From Pseudoalteromonas aliena SW19 (lineage in GTDB: Bacteria; Pseudomonadota; Gammaproteobacteria; Enterobacterales; Alteromonadaceae), in NCBI RefSeq assembly GCF_014905615.1, contig NZ_AQGU01000020.1, forward strand, positions 1 to 64,000: a stretch of 64,000 nucleotides of DNA, given 5' to 3'. This document shows positions 38,893 to 49,456 of this stretch, piece by piece (positions within the stretch are counted from its first letter, which is position 1; every line of letters starts with the position of its first letter). The position numbers were made by a program, and so were the translations under genes. Below the pieces are notes generated by a model. The model was not told the origin of the DNA and made no database searches. It saw only the letters and a list, made by a program, of their open reading frames with translations.

Positions 38893-40281
38893 CTAAGATG
38901 ACAATGTTCTTATTAAATTTTGGTAATCTTCTTTAATTTCGTGGCTTTCGTCACGTAGCGATTTGATCTTACGACAAGCGTGCAATACGGTCGTATGATC
39001 GCGTCCACCAAATGCATCACCAATCTCCGGTAAACTGTGATTAGTTAATTCTTTAGACAGTGCCATAGCAACTTGTCGCGGTCTCGCTATAGAGCGACTG
39101 CGACGCTTAGACAACAGGTCTGATATACGAATTCGATAGTATTCAGCAACCGTACGTTGAATGTTATCTATGGTAACCAGTTTATCTTGCAAGGCAAGCA
39201 AATCACGCAGCGCTTCTTTTACAAAATCGATAGAAATTGGACGACCTGTAAAGTTAGCGTTAGCAATTACACGGTTAAGCGCGCCTTCTAATTCGCGTAC
39301 ATTTGAACGTAATTTTTTAGCGATAAAAAAAGCAACTTCGTGAGGTAAGTTTATTTTACTCTGCTGGGCTTTTTTCATCAAAATAGCAACTCGCGTTTCG
39401 AGCTCTGGTGGCTCAATCGCGATAGTTAACCCCCAACCAAAACGTGATTTAAGACGATCTTCAACGCCTTCAATCTCTTTAGGATAACGGTCAGAGGTCA
39501 AGATAATTTGCTGGTTGCCTTCAAGTAAGGCATTAAAGGTATGAAAGAACTCTTCTTGAGAGCGTTCTTTGTTAGCAAAAAATTGAATATCATCAATCAT
39601 TAATGCATCAACACTTCGGTAATAGCGCTTAAACTCTTCAATCGCATTATTTTGTAGCGCTTTTACCATGTCTTGAACAAAGCGCTCTGAATGCATATAA
39701 ACAATTTTAGCATCTGGCTTATTAGCCATTATGCCATTACCTACAGCATGCAATAAGTGAGTTTTACCTAAACCAGTACCACCGTATATAAATACAGGGT
39801 TAAAAGCAGAACCAGGATTATCTGCAACTTGTGTGGCCGCAGCTTTTGCTAATTGGTTTGATTTACCTTCAACAAAACTATCAAATGTGTAGTTTTCTTT
39901 AATATTAGATTTATAACCAGACTTAGGTGCAGGCTCAACCACCGGCTTTTGCTCTCGAGGCTGTTGCTTTGTTGAAGCCTGCGCACTTGGCGCTAGTTGA
40001 GTTTCTACAACAGGTGCAGCCTGCGCATTCAATAAAGGTTTACTTCCCACATCAAAACGCAGCTCTGGTGCTTCAACGCCACAGATCTCAACCAATAATT
40101 CGTTAATTCTATTTAGGTACTTTTCTCTCACCCAATCAAGCACAAAGCGATTAGGTGCATAAATCGTCAAGGTATCTTCGGTACTTTCTGCTTGAAGTGG
40201 TCTTACCCACATACTGAACTGCTGCGAAGGCAATTCATCTTGCAATACATATAAACAACTTTGCCAAACCGACAGATACAC
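38893..40281 (-). CDS. dnaA: chromosomal replication initiator DnaA
   Basis: 462 aa. Domain I (residues 1-80), an acidic/Q-rich linker, AAA+ domain III (Walker [12 protein letters not shown]) and helix-turn-helix domain IV with the DnaA signature [16 protein letters not shown] choose the GTG start at 40281, with GGGAG 7 bp upstream, giving [10 protein letters not shown]... like other gammaproteobacterial DnaA; the frame runs upstream to 40323 but that extension (MMCGNKNY...) is not family-like. A perfect DnaA box lies about 120 bp upstream (40401), consistent with autorepression. Confidence 0.96.
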   Translation of the reverse strand: MYLSVWQSCLYVLQDELPSQQFSMWVRPLQAESTEDTLTIYAPNRFVLDWVREKYLNRINELLVEICGVEAPELRFDVGSKPLLNAQAAPVVETQLAPSAQASTKQQPREQKPVVEPAPKSGYKSNIKENYTFDSFVEGKSNQLAKAAATQVADNPGSAFNPVFIYGGTGLGKTHLLHAVGNGIMANKPDAKIVYMHSERFVQDMVKALQNNAIEEFKRYYRSVDALMIDDIQFFANKERSQEEFFHTFNALLEGNQQIILTSDRYPKEIEGVEDRLKSRFGWGLTIAIEPPELETRVAILMKKAQQSKINLPHEVAFFIAKKLRSNVRELEGALNRVIANANFTGRPISIDFVKEALRDLLALQDKLVTIDNIQRTVAEYYRIRISDLLSKRRSRSIARPRQVAMALSKELTNHSLPEIGDAFGGRDHTTVLHACRKIKSLRDESHEIKEDYQNLIRTLSS

Positions 40282-40323
40282 AGTTAAACTCCCAGAGATA
40301 TAATTTTTATTCCCGCACATCAT

Positions 40324-40798
40324 TAATGATTAAAAATCATGCATTTATTGCGTAAAAATAGCCAAATAAGTGGCCTAAGGCCGCGTATTATGAAGGCACT
40401 TTATCCACAAGTAAAAGATTGATTTTTATAAAATTGTTGATATCGCTGTATAAAAACATTAACAGACTGATTTTAATGAGCTTTTATTTAAAAGCCTGAA
40501 GATAGATCATAACAAAATAACACGAAGATCGCGAACCAATTTTACGATCCATTTTACTTTTCCCCCGCTTTTATTCACTTTCTATACAGGGGCTGTGGAA
40601 AACTTCTTATTTATGATGATCCTAGTTGATCATAATTTTCGATCACCATTAATAGAGTAACTAACACTTAGTGTAGGGTGTAATTATGATTGACTTTAAG
40701 TCACTTCATCTATAATATCTCGCGCTCGCAATGGCACCTATGCCAGGATCGCGACCTGTATAGGATGTTTTAACTTTAACCGATCGGATGAGATTGTT
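40324..40798. promoter_or_regulatory. dnaA-rpmH divergent control region
   Basis: 475 bp AT-rich gap with at least 8 GATC sites and one perfect DnaA box (40401-40409). It should contain the dnaA promoter (minus) and the rpmH promoter (plus). In Pseudomonas, replication starts in the equivalent gap, so a secondary origin role cannot be excluded, although only one strong box is seen. Confidence 0.6.
40401..40409 (+). promoter_or_regulatory. DnaA box upstream of dnaA
   Basis: TTATCCACA, a perfect consensus box, about 120 bp upstream of the dnaA GTG. Likely site of DnaA autoregulation. Confidence 0.85.
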
Positions 40799-40933
40799 AT
40801 GAAAAGAACTTTTCAACCTAGCGTTTTAAAACGCAAACGTGCACACGGCTTCCGTGCTCGCATGGCAACTGTAAATGGCCGTAAAGTATTAGCACGTCGC
40901 CGCGCTAAAGGCCGCAAAGTTCTTTCTGCTTAA
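40799..40933 (+). CDS. rpmH: 50S ribosomal protein L34
   Basis: 44 aa, too short for many ORF cut-offs. It begins [21 protein letters not shown] and ends KGRKVLSA, the universal L34 sequence. First of the rpmH-rnpA-yidD-yidC-mnmE group pointing away from dnaA. rnpA starts 7 bp after its stop. Confidence 0.98.
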
Positions 40934-40940
40934 TTTATAA

Positions 40941-41363
40941 GTGGAAGACTTTAGCTTTGGCAGGGAGTTACGTCTGTTAACTCCCTCGCATTACTCTCGC
41001 ATATTTAATGAACCCGCTCGGGCTGCAACTCCTTTCTTTACTCTATTAGCTAAACCGAATGACCAAGATAAACCTAGGTTAGGTCTTACTGTTGCTAAAA
41101 AACGTGTAAAAAAGGCATGCCAACGAAACCGTATTAAACGTCTCGCTCGCGAAAGTTTTCGTTTAAATCAACACAGCATCGATAATATTGATATTGTGCT
41201 TATGGTCAAAAATGGTATTGACGATCAGTCTAATGAAGAATTAACCAAGCAACTTACTAAATTATGGCGAAAAATTAACGAACGCTGTAAACCAGGTGCA
41301 CCTAAACCGCCACCTTTTAAGAAACGCCCTAACAAATCAGCTAAATCTAATAAACAAGCCTAA
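40941..41363 (+). CDS. rnpA: ribonuclease P protein component
   Basis: 140 aa basic protein that assists the RNase P RNA in 5' tRNA maturation. The RNR motif is in KRVKKACQRNRIKRLARESFR. The start is GTG at 40941. A C-terminal Lys/Pro-rich tail of about 25 residues extends beyond the usual core. Classic partner of rpmH. Confidence 0.95.
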   Translation: MEDFSFGRELRLLTPSHYSRIFNEPARAATPFFTLLAKPNDQDKPRLGLTVAKKRVKKACQRNRIKRLARESFRLNQHSIDNIDIVLMVKNGIDDQSNEELTKQLTKLWRKINERCKPGAPKPPPFKKRPNKSAKSNKQA

Positions 41364-41492
41364 TTGCAATAGAATTGCAGGGTTAATTAATGTATCTTTA
41401 GCTCACCTTTTAATCATGCATTTAAAATTTCTAATTGAGTCTTTAAATACATGATATCTATCTCACTAAACTTAAGTAGGGGCATAAACATC

Positions 41493-41762
41493 ATGAGGTT
41501 ACTTAAACCACTTGTTGCTTTACCAACTTTTTGTTTAGTGTTATTTATCCGCGGTTATCAAAAGTGGATTAGCCCGCTGTTAGGTCCGCATTGTCGTTTT
41601 AATCCAACCTGTTCTAGTTACGCTATTCAAGCAATTAAATTGCATGGATCGGTAAAAGGGAGTTGGTTAGCTTTGAAGCGCATATTAAAATGCCATCCTT
41701 TACATTCAGGCGGAGATGACCCCGTCCCTGAAAAATATATTAACCACCAACACGAGAAATAA
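41493..41762 (+). CDS. yidD: membrane protein insertion efficiency factor YidD
   Basis: 89 aa. The family block [17 protein letters not shown] and the GGDDPVP ending are present; one N-terminal amphipathic/hydrophobic segment. I use the ATG at 41493 with AGGGG upstream (the frame opens at 41451 with an unlikely N-terminal extension). It sits between rnpA and yidC, overlapping neither. Confidence 0.93.
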   Translation: MRLLKPLVALPTFCLVLFIRGYQKWISPLLGPHCRFNPTCSSYAIQAIKLHGSVKGSWLALKRILKCHPLHSGGDDPVPEKYINHQHEK

Positions 41763-41770
41763 GAGCTGTT

Positions 41771-43405
41771 ATGGAATCGCAACGCACGTTTTTATTAATT
41801 GGCCTAATGCTAGTGTCGTTTTTATTGTTCCAAGAATGGGACAATGATTACAACAAGCCTAAAGTCGATCCAAGTGCCACAACACAAACACTAAAAGCAA
41901 ATTCACCAGAGTCAGATGATTATATTCCTTCATCATCAGATTCAGAATTACCTACTTCAGCAACTTTAGCTAAACGTTCAGTTATTGAAATTACAACTGA
42001 CGTTTTTAAAGTTAAAATTGACACCAAAGGCGGTGACATTGTTGAAACAGACCTTCTTCAATACGAAGATACCAAAGGAAGTAACACGCCTTATATGTTG
42101 CTTGGTGAGTTTGATGGTAATCAATACTTTTCACAAAGTGGCTTAATTGGTTTGAATGGCCCTGACGCATCAGCGAATGGCCGCCCTACTTACAGTACCG
42201 AACAAAAATCATATACCTTAACAGGTGATGAGCTTCGTGTTCCACTTCAGTTTACTGATAGTAATGGTGTTAACTTTACTAAAACCTATGTATTCAAAAA
42301 AGGTCAATACGATGTTGGTCTAGAATATAAAATTAACAACACCACCAGCGCACCGCTTCAAGTACAGCTATACACTCAAATTAAGCGCACAGTACAAGAA
42401 AAAGGCAGCATGGTTGATCAAAACTATTTAGGCGCTGCATACGGTACTGATGAAGAAAAATACGAAAAGTATAGCTTTTCAGATATGGCTGATAAAAACC
42501 TAAACAAAAACACCCAAGGTGGTTATGTTGCGTTTATCCAGCATTACTTTGTAAGTGCTTGGGTGCCAATGCAGGATCAATCAAATACACTTTATAGTTT
42601 AATTACAAAAAGTAATGCCGCTATTATTGGTGCTAAAGATGAAGCTGTTAATATTCAAGCAGGTAGTGAGCAAACACTAACTGCTATTTATTATATGGGT
42701 CCGAAAGAATCAGATATTCTTGAAGCGATTCACCCAGACCTAGATTTAACTGTAGATTACGGTTGGTTATTTTTTATCTCGCAGCCTTTATTTGTATTGC
42801 TAAAATGGTTACACAGCATTTTGGGTAACTGGGGTGTAGCTATTATTGCCATCACTATTATCGTTAAATCGTTAATGTATCCACTTACCAAAGCGCAATA
42901 TACTTCGATGGCAAAAATGCGTGCCCTACAGCCTAAAATGGCAGCCCTTAAAGAAAAGTTTGGTGATGACCGTCAAAAGTTCGGCCAAGCAACTATGGAA
43001 ATGTACAAAAAAGAAAAAGTGAACCCTATGGGTGGCTGTTTCCCTATTTTGCTACAAATGCCAATTTTCTTAGCCTTGTTCTACGTATTCTTAGAGTCTA
43101 CTGAACTTCGCCATGCTGAATTTATTTTTTGGTTAACAGATCTTTCTGCGAAAGACCCATACTACGTACTACCCATCTTATTTGGTTTGAGTATGTTTGT
43201 GACGCAAAAACTACAACCTATGACGGTGACAGATCCAATGCAGCAAAAAATGATGACCTTTATGCCGGTTATCTTCTCTGTATTTTTCTTATGGTTCCCA
43301 TCGGGTTTGGTTCTTTACTGGTTAGTGTCTAACCTTATTTCTATCGTCCAGATGTTAATTATCTACCGTGGCATGGAAAAGAAAGGAATTAAAGTAAGAG
43401 GCTAA
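41771..43405 (+). CDS. yidC: membrane protein insertase YidC
   Basis: 544 aa inner-membrane insertase: TM1 at about residues 7-23, a large periplasmic beta-domain (about 60-340) and five C-terminal TM segments with NPMGGCFPILLQMPIFLALF. It works with SecYEG or alone to insert membrane proteins, including ATP synthase subunit c, whose gene is in this window. Followed by a UUCG-loop terminator. Confidence 0.97.
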   Translation: MESQRTFLLIGLMLVSFLLFQEWDNDYNKPKVDPSATTQTLKANSPESDDYIPSSSDSELPTSATLAKRSVIEITTDVFKVKIDTKGGDIVETDLLQYEDTKGSNTPYMLLGEFDGNQYFSQSGLIGLNGPDASANGRPTYSTEQKSYTLTGDELRVPLQFTDSNGVNFTKTYVFKKGQYDVGLEYKINNTTSAPLQVQLYTQIKRTVQEKGSMVDQNYLGAAYGTDEEKYEKYSFSDMADKNLNKNTQGGYVAFIQHYFVSAWVPMQDQSNTLYSLITKSNAAIIGAKDEAVNIQAGSEQTLTAIYYMGPKESDILEAIHPDLDLTVDYGWLFFISQPLFVLLKWLHSILGNWGVAIIAITIIVKSLMYPLTKAQYTSMAKMRALQPKMAALKEKFGDDRQKFGQATMEMYKKEKVNPMGGCFPILLQMPIFLALFYVFLESTELRHAEFIFWLTDLSAKDPYYVLPILFGLSMFVTQKLQPMTVTDPMQQKMMTFMPVIFSVFFLWFPSGLVLYWLVSNLISIVQMLIIYRGMEKKGIKVRG

Positions 43406-43456
43406 TTGCCTATACCCAGCCACATCAAGATGGTTTGGGTATATTACTCATATAAA

Positions 43457-43478
43457 GGCGACTTCGGTCGCCTTTTTT
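43457..43478 (+). terminator. terminator after yidC
   Basis: GGCGAC (43457-43462), TTCG tetraloop, GTCGCC (43467-43472) and six T. A classic UUCG terminator. Confidence 0.93.
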
Positions 43479-43569
43479 ATTGCCTGTTTTTCACCAGAGT
43501 ATTCGCGAGTGTTTATTTCATAGGTTACAATACCGCCATAAAGTTACTCATCGTTGGCAAATTAATAGC

Positions 43570-44934
43570 ATGATCAATCAAGATACAATTGCAGCACAAG
43601 CAACTGCCCCCGGACGTGGTGGTGTTGGTATTATTCGCGTTTCAGGTAGCCTTGCTAAAAGTGTTGCCGAAAAAGTGGTAGGTAAAATACCTAAAGTTCG
43701 CTACGCCGATTATGTGCCATTTAAAAGCCTTACTGGCAAACAGCTTGATCAAGGTATTGCCATTTACTTTGCAGGCCCTAACTCATTTACTGGCGAAGAC
43801 GTACTTGAGTTACAAGGCCACGGCGGTCCTGTAGTACTGGATATGTTACTTAAAGAAATTAGTAAAATAGACGGCGTTCGTTTAGCAAAGCCAGGTGAGT
43901 TTTCTGAGCGTGCATTTATGAACGACAAGCTTGATTTAACACAAGCAGAAGCTATCGCCGACTTAATTAATGCTACAAGTGAGCAAGCCGCTAAAAGCGC
44001 CCTACAGTCGCTGCAAGGTGAATTTTCTAAGCACATAGAAACACTGGTAGAAAAAGTAATTCACTTACGTATGTACGTAGAAGCGGCAATTGATTTTCCT
44101 GATGAAGAAATTGATTTTTTATCTGACGGTAAAGTATCTGGTGATTTAGATGCCATTATAAATCAGCTCAATACCGTAACCAATCAAGCTAAACAAGGCA
44201 GCATCATGCGCGAAGGTATGCGTGTTGTAATTGCAGGTCGCCCTAATGCGGGTAAATCAAGCCTACTCAATGCCCTAGCTGGTCGTGAAGCCGCAATCGT
44301 AACAGAAATAGCCGGTACCACTCGCGACGTACTACGAGAGCATATACATATAGATGGTATGCCACTGCATATTATAGATACCGCAGGCCTACGCGAAAGC
44401 CCCGATCGCGTAGAGCAAATAGGTATTGAACGTGCTTGGGATGAAATAAACCAAGCCGATCGGGTTTTATTTATGCTTGATGGCACAGATACGATAGATA
44501 CTGACCCACACAAAATTTGGCCTGAATTTATGGCAAAATTACCAGAAGGTATGGGCGTTACGGTCATCAGAAATAAAGCTGATTTGTCGGGCGATATAGT
44601 CGGTATGGAGCAAGAGCAACAATACCCGGTCATCAGCTTAAGTGCCAAAAATGCTGACGGTATTGAACTCGTTCGCGAGCATTTAAAGGCCTGTATAGGT
44701 TTTCAGGGCGCGACTGAAGGTGGCTTTATGGCGCGCCGCCGTCATCTAGATGCACTAGAAAGTGCTGCGTATCATTTAGATACAGGTAAAACGCAATTAG
44801 AAATGCACATTGCCGGTGAAATACTGGCTGAAGAACTGCGTTTAACACAGCAGTATTTAAACGAAATTACAGGTGAATTTACCTCAGACGACCTACTTGG
44901 CAAAATATTTAGCTCGTTTTGTATTGGTAAATAA
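43570..44934 (+). CDS. mnmE: tRNA modification GTPase MnmE
   Basis: 454 aa. N-terminal THF-binding domain, helical domain and a G domain with [21 protein letters not shown] and NKAD; it ends in FCIGK, the family C-terminal cysteine motif. With MnmG (46917-48806) it installs cmnm5 on wobble uridine. The start is ATG 43570 ([18 protein letters not shown]); the frame extends upstream to 43480. Confidence 0.97.
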   Translation: MINQDTIAAQATAPGRGGVGIIRVSGSLAKSVAEKVVGKIPKVRYADYVPFKSLTGKQLDQGIAIYFAGPNSFTGEDVLELQGHGGPVVLDMLLKEISKIDGVRLAKPGEFSERAFMNDKLDLTQAEAIADLINATSEQAAKSALQSLQGEFSKHIETLVEKVIHLRMYVEAAIDFPDEEIDFLSDGKVSGDLDAIINQLNTVTNQAKQGSIMREGMRVVIAGRPNAGKSSLLNALAGREAAIVTEIAGTTRDVLREHIHIDGMPLHIIDTAGLRESPDRVEQIGIERAWDEINQADRVLFMLDGTDTIDTDPHKIWPEFMAKLPEGMGVTVIRNKADLSGDIVGMEQEQQYPVISLSAKNADGIELVREHLKACIGFQGATEGGFMARRRHLDALESAAYHLDTGKTQLEMHIAGEILAEELRLTQQYLNEITGEFTSDDLLGKIFSSFCIGK

Positions 44935-44963
44935 ACACCTTATTACAAACATATTCTTATTAT

Positions 44964-44988
44964 AAAGAGCACTCAGGTGCTCTTTTTT
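44964..44988 (+). terminator. terminator after mnmE
   Basis: AAAGAGCAC (44964-44972), TCAG loop, GTGCTCTTT and more T. Ends the rpmH-mnmE group before the origin gap. Confidence 0.9.
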
Positions 44989-44989
44989 A

Positions 44990-46038
44990 TATAAAAAATT
45001 CTGCTCTAAAATATGCTATTTATTGGTCTAATAACTGAGAATTACTGCCAATAAAATAATATTCAAAGTTACCTTTATAACAGCCAAGAGAGGTCAGATT
45101 ACGTAGATTAAACAACAAGAGGTACACACTTTGGAGGCATTATTAGCGAAACTTGCACCTATAATTAATACATAATCGATACATTTTTCAAACCAGAACA
45201 CGCTTTTAAAGCATTATGCTTCATGCAAAAAATAGTTATAAATTGCCTTTTTATACTAACTTTAGTTAGCCAAAACACTCTGTAACATACCTCACACACA
45301 TAAAAATGATGTTTTTTACTCAATTAAAAAGCTAAAAAACATAGGTTAATAGTGTAAAAAGCTTACTTTTGACACTATATGATTTGATGATCACTATCAT
45401 TATTTAAATAAAACAACTCAACAGTTAAGCCCACTAAACCTTTGATCTACTAATTCACCAACTAAATTTTTTTAAATAACGGATCTAAATCTATATTAAA
45501 TTAAAAATATCCAGATCACTTATCCACAAAGCCAGCTTTTTTGCTCAAATAAATACCAAAACAAGGTAAATCAGCCGCAAAAAACTCGCGATCAATTAAA
45601 ATTTACCTGTTTATAAGCTTATTTTTTATTAATTTCATTAGATCTGCTCTATTAGATCATTTTTTAAAATTATTTTTGATCTGTATTTGAGGTTATCAAC
45701 AGGCTTTATATCCACATTATGATCAACATGTATTTTAGATCGAAAAATTTGCAATTCAGTTTTTGACTAATAAGTAATATCAATAGCTTAGCGAATATAA
45801 AACAACCTAAAAATCACTTTAAACATAGCTTCCCCCAACCTTATCAACAACTTGATAAGAAGATTACATTTAAAGATAATTTGTTAATCTATTAATTATC
45901 AATAAGTTAAAGGCTCTCTAAAAAAGCAGTGTAAAATTACTACAAAAATAGTTATACAAAATAGCACTCTTAACTTTACTGTTATACTCACTCAGTTATC
46001 ATAGGCAACAATTAAAACTAATGTGATCACTAATATTC
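44990..46038. other. left arm of the origin region (mnmE-mioC gap)
   Basis: 1.05 kb without an ORF, very AT-rich. The right half (45361-46038) has about 10 GATC sites and DnaA boxes: perfect TTATCCACA at 45520-45528, TTATCAACA at 45693-45701 and 45841-45849, and ATATCCACA at 45708-45716. The left half (44990-45360) shows nothing I can name. A Fur-like palindrome, TGATGATCACTATCA, is at 45385-45399. Confidence 0.7.
45520..45528 (+). promoter_or_regulatory. DnaA box (left origin arm)
   Basis: TTATCCACA, perfect consensus, in the mnmE-mioC gap. Confidence 0.85.
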
Positions 46039-46488
46039 ATGAGTTCAGTAAATCTTATTGTTGGCAGCCAAATGGGATCAGCCGAGTATGTTGCAGAGCA
46101 ATTAAACGATGAACTTAATAATCGAGGTATTACGAGTCAACTGCATGATCAACCTGAGTTTAATAATATTGATCAGCAAAATACTATTTGGCTAATCTGT
46201 ACATCAACGTATGGTGCGGGTGATTACCCTGAAAACCTTATTAGTTTTGTGGAAGATCTGACACAAGTAAATGATTTATCTCATTTAAAATATTCAGTAA
46301 TCGCTTTGGGCGACACCAGTTATGACACTTATAACCTTGCTGGACGTAATATAGATGCATTATTAACTCAAAAAGGGGCTATGAAAGTAGCAGAGCGTTT
46401 AGAGCTTAATATTCTTGATGAACCACTACCAGAAGATACTGCATTAGCATGGATAGACTCTTGGATAGCTCAAACAGGCTTAAAATAG
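46039..46488 (+). CDS. mioC: flavodoxin-like protein MioC
   Basis: 149 aa FMN-binding flavodoxin. The phosphate loop region is GSQMGSAEYVAEQ and the isoalloxazine regions are CTSTYGAGDYPEN and LGDTSYDTYN. Linked in E. coli to biotin synthase electron transfer and, through transcription into oriC, to initiation. It reads toward the main DnaA-box/GATC cluster, as in E. coli. No clear ribosome site is seen upstream of ATG 46039. Confidence 0.93.
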   Translation: MSSVNLIVGSQMGSAEYVAEQLNDELNNRGITSQLHDQPEFNNIDQQNTIWLICTSTYGAGDYPENLISFVEDLTQVNDLSHLKYSVIALGDTSYDTYNLAGRNIDALLTQKGAMKVAERLELNILDEPLPEDTALAWIDSWIAQTGLK

Positions 46489-46550
46489 ATAGATCAAGTG
46501 AAAAGTTATATATAAAGTTACCCACAATTTACTAATAATTTAATAGATTT

Positions 46551-46559
46551 TGTGGATAA
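46551..46559 (-). promoter_or_regulatory. DnaA box (oriC core)
   Basis: Reverse complement of TTATCCACA, perfect. Confidence 0.88.
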
Positions 46560-46623
46560 AGATTGAATAAACTGCTTTTTAAAGCATGCTTATCCATTGG
46601 ATAAGATCTAACTGATTCAGCCC

Positions 46624-46632
46624 TGTGCATAA
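46624..46632 (-). promoter_or_regulatory. DnaA box (oriC core)
   Basis: Reverse complement of TTATGCACA, fits the TTATNCACA consensus. Confidence 0.82.
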
Positions 46633-46916
46633 AGTGCCTTTTTGATCAGAGCTTATTTGCTGGATGATCCGATCATATTAACACCTTTAGATCCGATCTA
46701 ATTTCATGTTTTAAATGAAGATCTAAACCTTATCAACAGAAAAGCCGATCAGTAGTAGTAATAGTAATTAAAGATCTCTTTAAAAGATCCTTTATATTAT
46801 TAGAGATCACATACTTAGATCTTGCCCACTGTTTAATCATTTATTTTCTGCTAATTTCTAGGTAGAATACGCTCCCTTTTGAAGTTTACCGGTTTGATTT
46901 AAGTAGGATCCCATTA

Positions 46917-48806
46917 ATGATTTTTCACGAAAATTTTGACGTTATCGTAGTAGGTGGTGGACATGCTGGCACTGAAGCCGCATTAGCAGCTGCCCGAATG
47001 GGGATGAATACCCTGCTACTGACTCACAATATGGATACCCTTGGTCAAATGTCTTGTAATCCAGCAATTGGTGGGATAGGCAAAGGTCATTTGGTAAAAG
47101 AAATTGACGCGCTTGGTGGTGCAATGGCACAAGCTATTGACAAAGGCGGGATCCAATTTCGTACACTGAATTCTTCAAAAGGACCTGCTGTTCGTGCAAC
47201 TCGAGCACAAGCAGATCGCGCTTTGTACAAAGCGGCAATTCAAACAACATTACAAAACCAAGATAACCTTAAAATTTTTCAACAATCATGTGATGATCTT
47301 ATTGTTGAAAACGATCGTGTCACTGGCGTAGTAACTCAAATGGGTTTACGTTTTAGTGCACCGAGTGTGGTGCTAACCGTAGGTACTTTTTTAGGTGGCC
47401 AAATACACATAGGTTTAGAAAATTACAAAGGTGGCCGTGCTGGCGATCCTCCATCAATTGCATTGGCTGAACGTTTACGCGAGCATCCTTTTAGAGTGGA
47501 TCGTTTAAAAACAGGTACACCGCCGCGTATTGATGCCCGTACTGTTGATTTTACAAAAATGGAAGCACAGCCTGGTGATACACCAACACCTGTATTTTCA
47601 TTTATGGGTAAACAATCAGATCACCCACAACAAATACCGTGTTACATCACTTACACAAACGAAAAAACACATGATGTAATTCGTAAAAATTTACATCGTT
47701 CACCAATGTACTCAGGTGTTATTGAAGGGATTGGTCCGCGCTATTGCCCATCAATTGAAGATAAAATTGTTCGTTTTGCAGATAAAGACAAACATCAAAT
47801 TTTTGTTGAGCCAGAAGGCTTAACCTCTTATGAGCTATACCCTAACGGTATTTCAACAAGTTTACCGTTTGACGTGCAATTAGAAATAGTGCAATCAATT
47901 ACAGGTTTTGAAAACGCACATATTTGTCGTCCTGGTTACGCTATTGAATACGATTACTTTGATCCACGTGATTTAAAACAGTCTTTAGAAACTAAATTTA
48001 TTGAAGGCTTATTTTTTGCGGGTCAAATTAACGGTACTACCGGCTATGAAGAAGCCGGTGCACAAGGTTTAATTGCAGGTATGAATGCGGCGCTAAAAGT
48101 GCAAGGTAAAGATTCTTGGACTCCACGCCGTGATGAAGCTTACGTGGGTGTTTTAATCGACGATTTGGCAACACTGGGTACGAAAGAACCGTACCGTATG
48201 TTTACAAGCCGTGCCGAATACCGTTTATTACTTCGTGAAGATAATGCTGATATTCGTTTAACTGAAAAAGGCCGTGAGCTAGGACTTGTTAATGACGAAC
48301 GCTGGCAGGCTTTTAATGAAAAAATAGAAGTGATCGAAAAAGAGAAACAGCGTATTAAAGATACATGGATCCACAAAGATCATAATGTTATTGATCAAGT
48401 TAATGCATTACTAAAAACACCGCTTACTCGTGAAGCTAGTTTAGAAGAATTACTTCGCCGTCCTGAGATTCGCTATAACGATCTTATGGCTATTGATGGA
48501 TTAGGATCTGAATTTACAAACAAAGCCGCACTTGAACAAGTTGAGATCCATACTAAGTACGCCGGTTACATTGCGCGTCAACAAGATGAGATCAATAAAC
48601 AACTTCGTCATGAGCAAACAATTTTACCAAAAGAGTTTGATTATAAAACCGTATCTGGTTTATCAAATGAGGTAGTTGCAAAGCTTGTTGAGTCGCGTCC
48701 TGACACTATTGGTCAAGCATCGCGTATTTCTGGTATCACCCCAGCGGCGATTTCGCTATTATTAGTGTATCTGAAGAAGCAAGGCTTATTACGCAAATCT
48801 GCGTAA
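46917..48806 (+). CDS. mnmG: tRNA uridine-5-carboxymethylaminomethyl modification enzyme MnmG
   Basis: 629 aa FAD-dependent enzyme (GidA). The FAD-binding motif [17 protein letters not shown] is near residue 13; [20 protein letters not shown] and the [11 protein letters not shown] block are family hallmarks. With MnmE it modifies wobble uridines. First gene to the right of oriC, transcribed away from it. Confidence 0.98.
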   Translation: MIFHENFDVIVVGGGHAGTEAALAAARMGMNTLLLTHNMDTLGQMSCNPAIGGIGKGHLVKEIDALGGAMAQAIDKGGIQFRTLNSSKGPAVRATRAQADRALYKAAIQTTLQNQDNLKIFQQSCDDLIVENDRVTGVVTQMGLRFSAPSVVLTVGTFLGGQIHIGLENYKGGRAGDPPSIALAERLREHPFRVDRLKTGTPPRIDARTVDFTKMEAQPGDTPTPVFSFMGKQSDHPQQIPCYITYTNEKTHDVIRKNLHRSPMYSGVIEGIGPRYCPSIEDKIVRFADKDKHQIFVEPEGLTSYELYPNGISTSLPFDVQLEIVQSITGFENAHICRPGYAIEYDYFDPRDLKQSLETKFIEGLFFAGQINGTTGYEEAGAQGLIAGMNAALKVQGKDSWTPRRDEAYVGVLIDDLATLGTKEPYRMFTSRAEYRLLLREDNADIRLTEKGRELGLVNDERWQAFNEKIEVIEKEKQRIKDTWIHKDHNVIDQVNALLKTPLTREASLEELLRRPEIRYNDLMAIDGLGSEFTNKAALEQVEIHTKYAGYIARQQDEINKQLRHEQTILPKEFDYKTVSGLSNEVVAKLVESRPDTIGQASRISGITPAAISLLLVYLKKQGLLRKSA

Positions 48807-48821
48807 CAGTAAGGGTACATA

Positions 48822-49442
48822 GTGTTACAGCAACAATTAACTACATTGTTAGCGCAAACTGATATTGCGCTAACAGAAAAACAACAGCAACAGCTAGTTC
48901 GTTACGTCGAGTTACTGAATAAGTGGAACAAAGCTTATAATTTAACCTCAGTACGCTTACCAGAAGAAATGATGATTAAGCATATTATGGATAGCTTAGT
49001 TGTTGCGCCTCATTTACCCGGTCATCATTATATTGATGTTGGAACAGGACCTGGTTTACCGGGTATCGTATTAGCGATTGCATTACCGGATACACATTTT
49101 GTGTTATTAGATAGCTTGGGCAAACGTGTACGATTTTTAATGCATGTTAAACATGAACTTGGACTCGATAACGTCACCCCTGTGCAGTCAAGAGTTGAAG
49201 AATATCAACCAAGTGTTAAATTAGATGGCGTACTCAGTCGTGCATTTGCTTCATTACAAGATATGGTTGACTGGTGTTCGCACTTAATTGATCATTCTGG
49301 TAAATTTATAGCCCTTAAGGGTGTATTCCCTAGCGAAGAGCTAGAGTCATTACCCGCTGGCGTTAAGTTTGAGCAAAAAATTGCATTAGAAGTACCTAAG
49401 TTAGATGCACAACGACATTTAATTATTCTTTCTAAAGACTAG
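48822..49442 (+). CDS. rsmG: 16S rRNA m7G527 methyltransferase
   Basis: 206 aa SAM methyltransferase (GidB). SAM motif [19 protein letters not shown]-terminal helices with [15 protein letters not shown]. Start GTG at 48822 with AAGGG 6 bp upstream. It follows mnmG by 15 bp and precedes parA by 14 bp. Confidence 0.96.
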   Translation: MLQQQLTTLLAQTDIALTEKQQQQLVRYVELLNKWNKAYNLTSVRLPEEMMIKHIMDSLVVAPHLPGHHYIDVGTGPGLPGIVLAIALPDTHFVLLDSLGKRVRFLMHVKHELGLDNVTPVQSRVEEYQPSVKLDGVLSRAFASLQDMVDWCSHLIDHSGKFIALKGVFPSEELESLPAGVKFEQKIALEVPKLDAQRHLIILSKD

Positions 49443-49456
49443 GGATCAGAGACACC

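Larger units (their letters stand above)
46489..46916. other. oriC: candidate oriC core (mioC-mnmG gap)
   Basis: 428 bp with 14 GATC sites (fewer than 2 expected by chance), DnaA boxes TGTGGATAA (46551-46559, minus, perfect), TGTGCATAA (46624-46632, minus, TTATGCACA), TTACCCACA (46518-46526), TTATCAACA (46730-46738) and a 17 bp palindrome of two half boxes, CTTATCCATTGGATAAG (46589-46605). Many GATCT/AGATC repeats line the AT-rich right half toward mnmG. Gene order mioC-oriC-mnmG is that of E. coli. Confidence 0.88.

Noticed and set aside
40282..40323. N-terminal extension of DnaA to 40323
   Set aside because: The residues are not like any DnaA; GTG 40281 with GGGAG fits.
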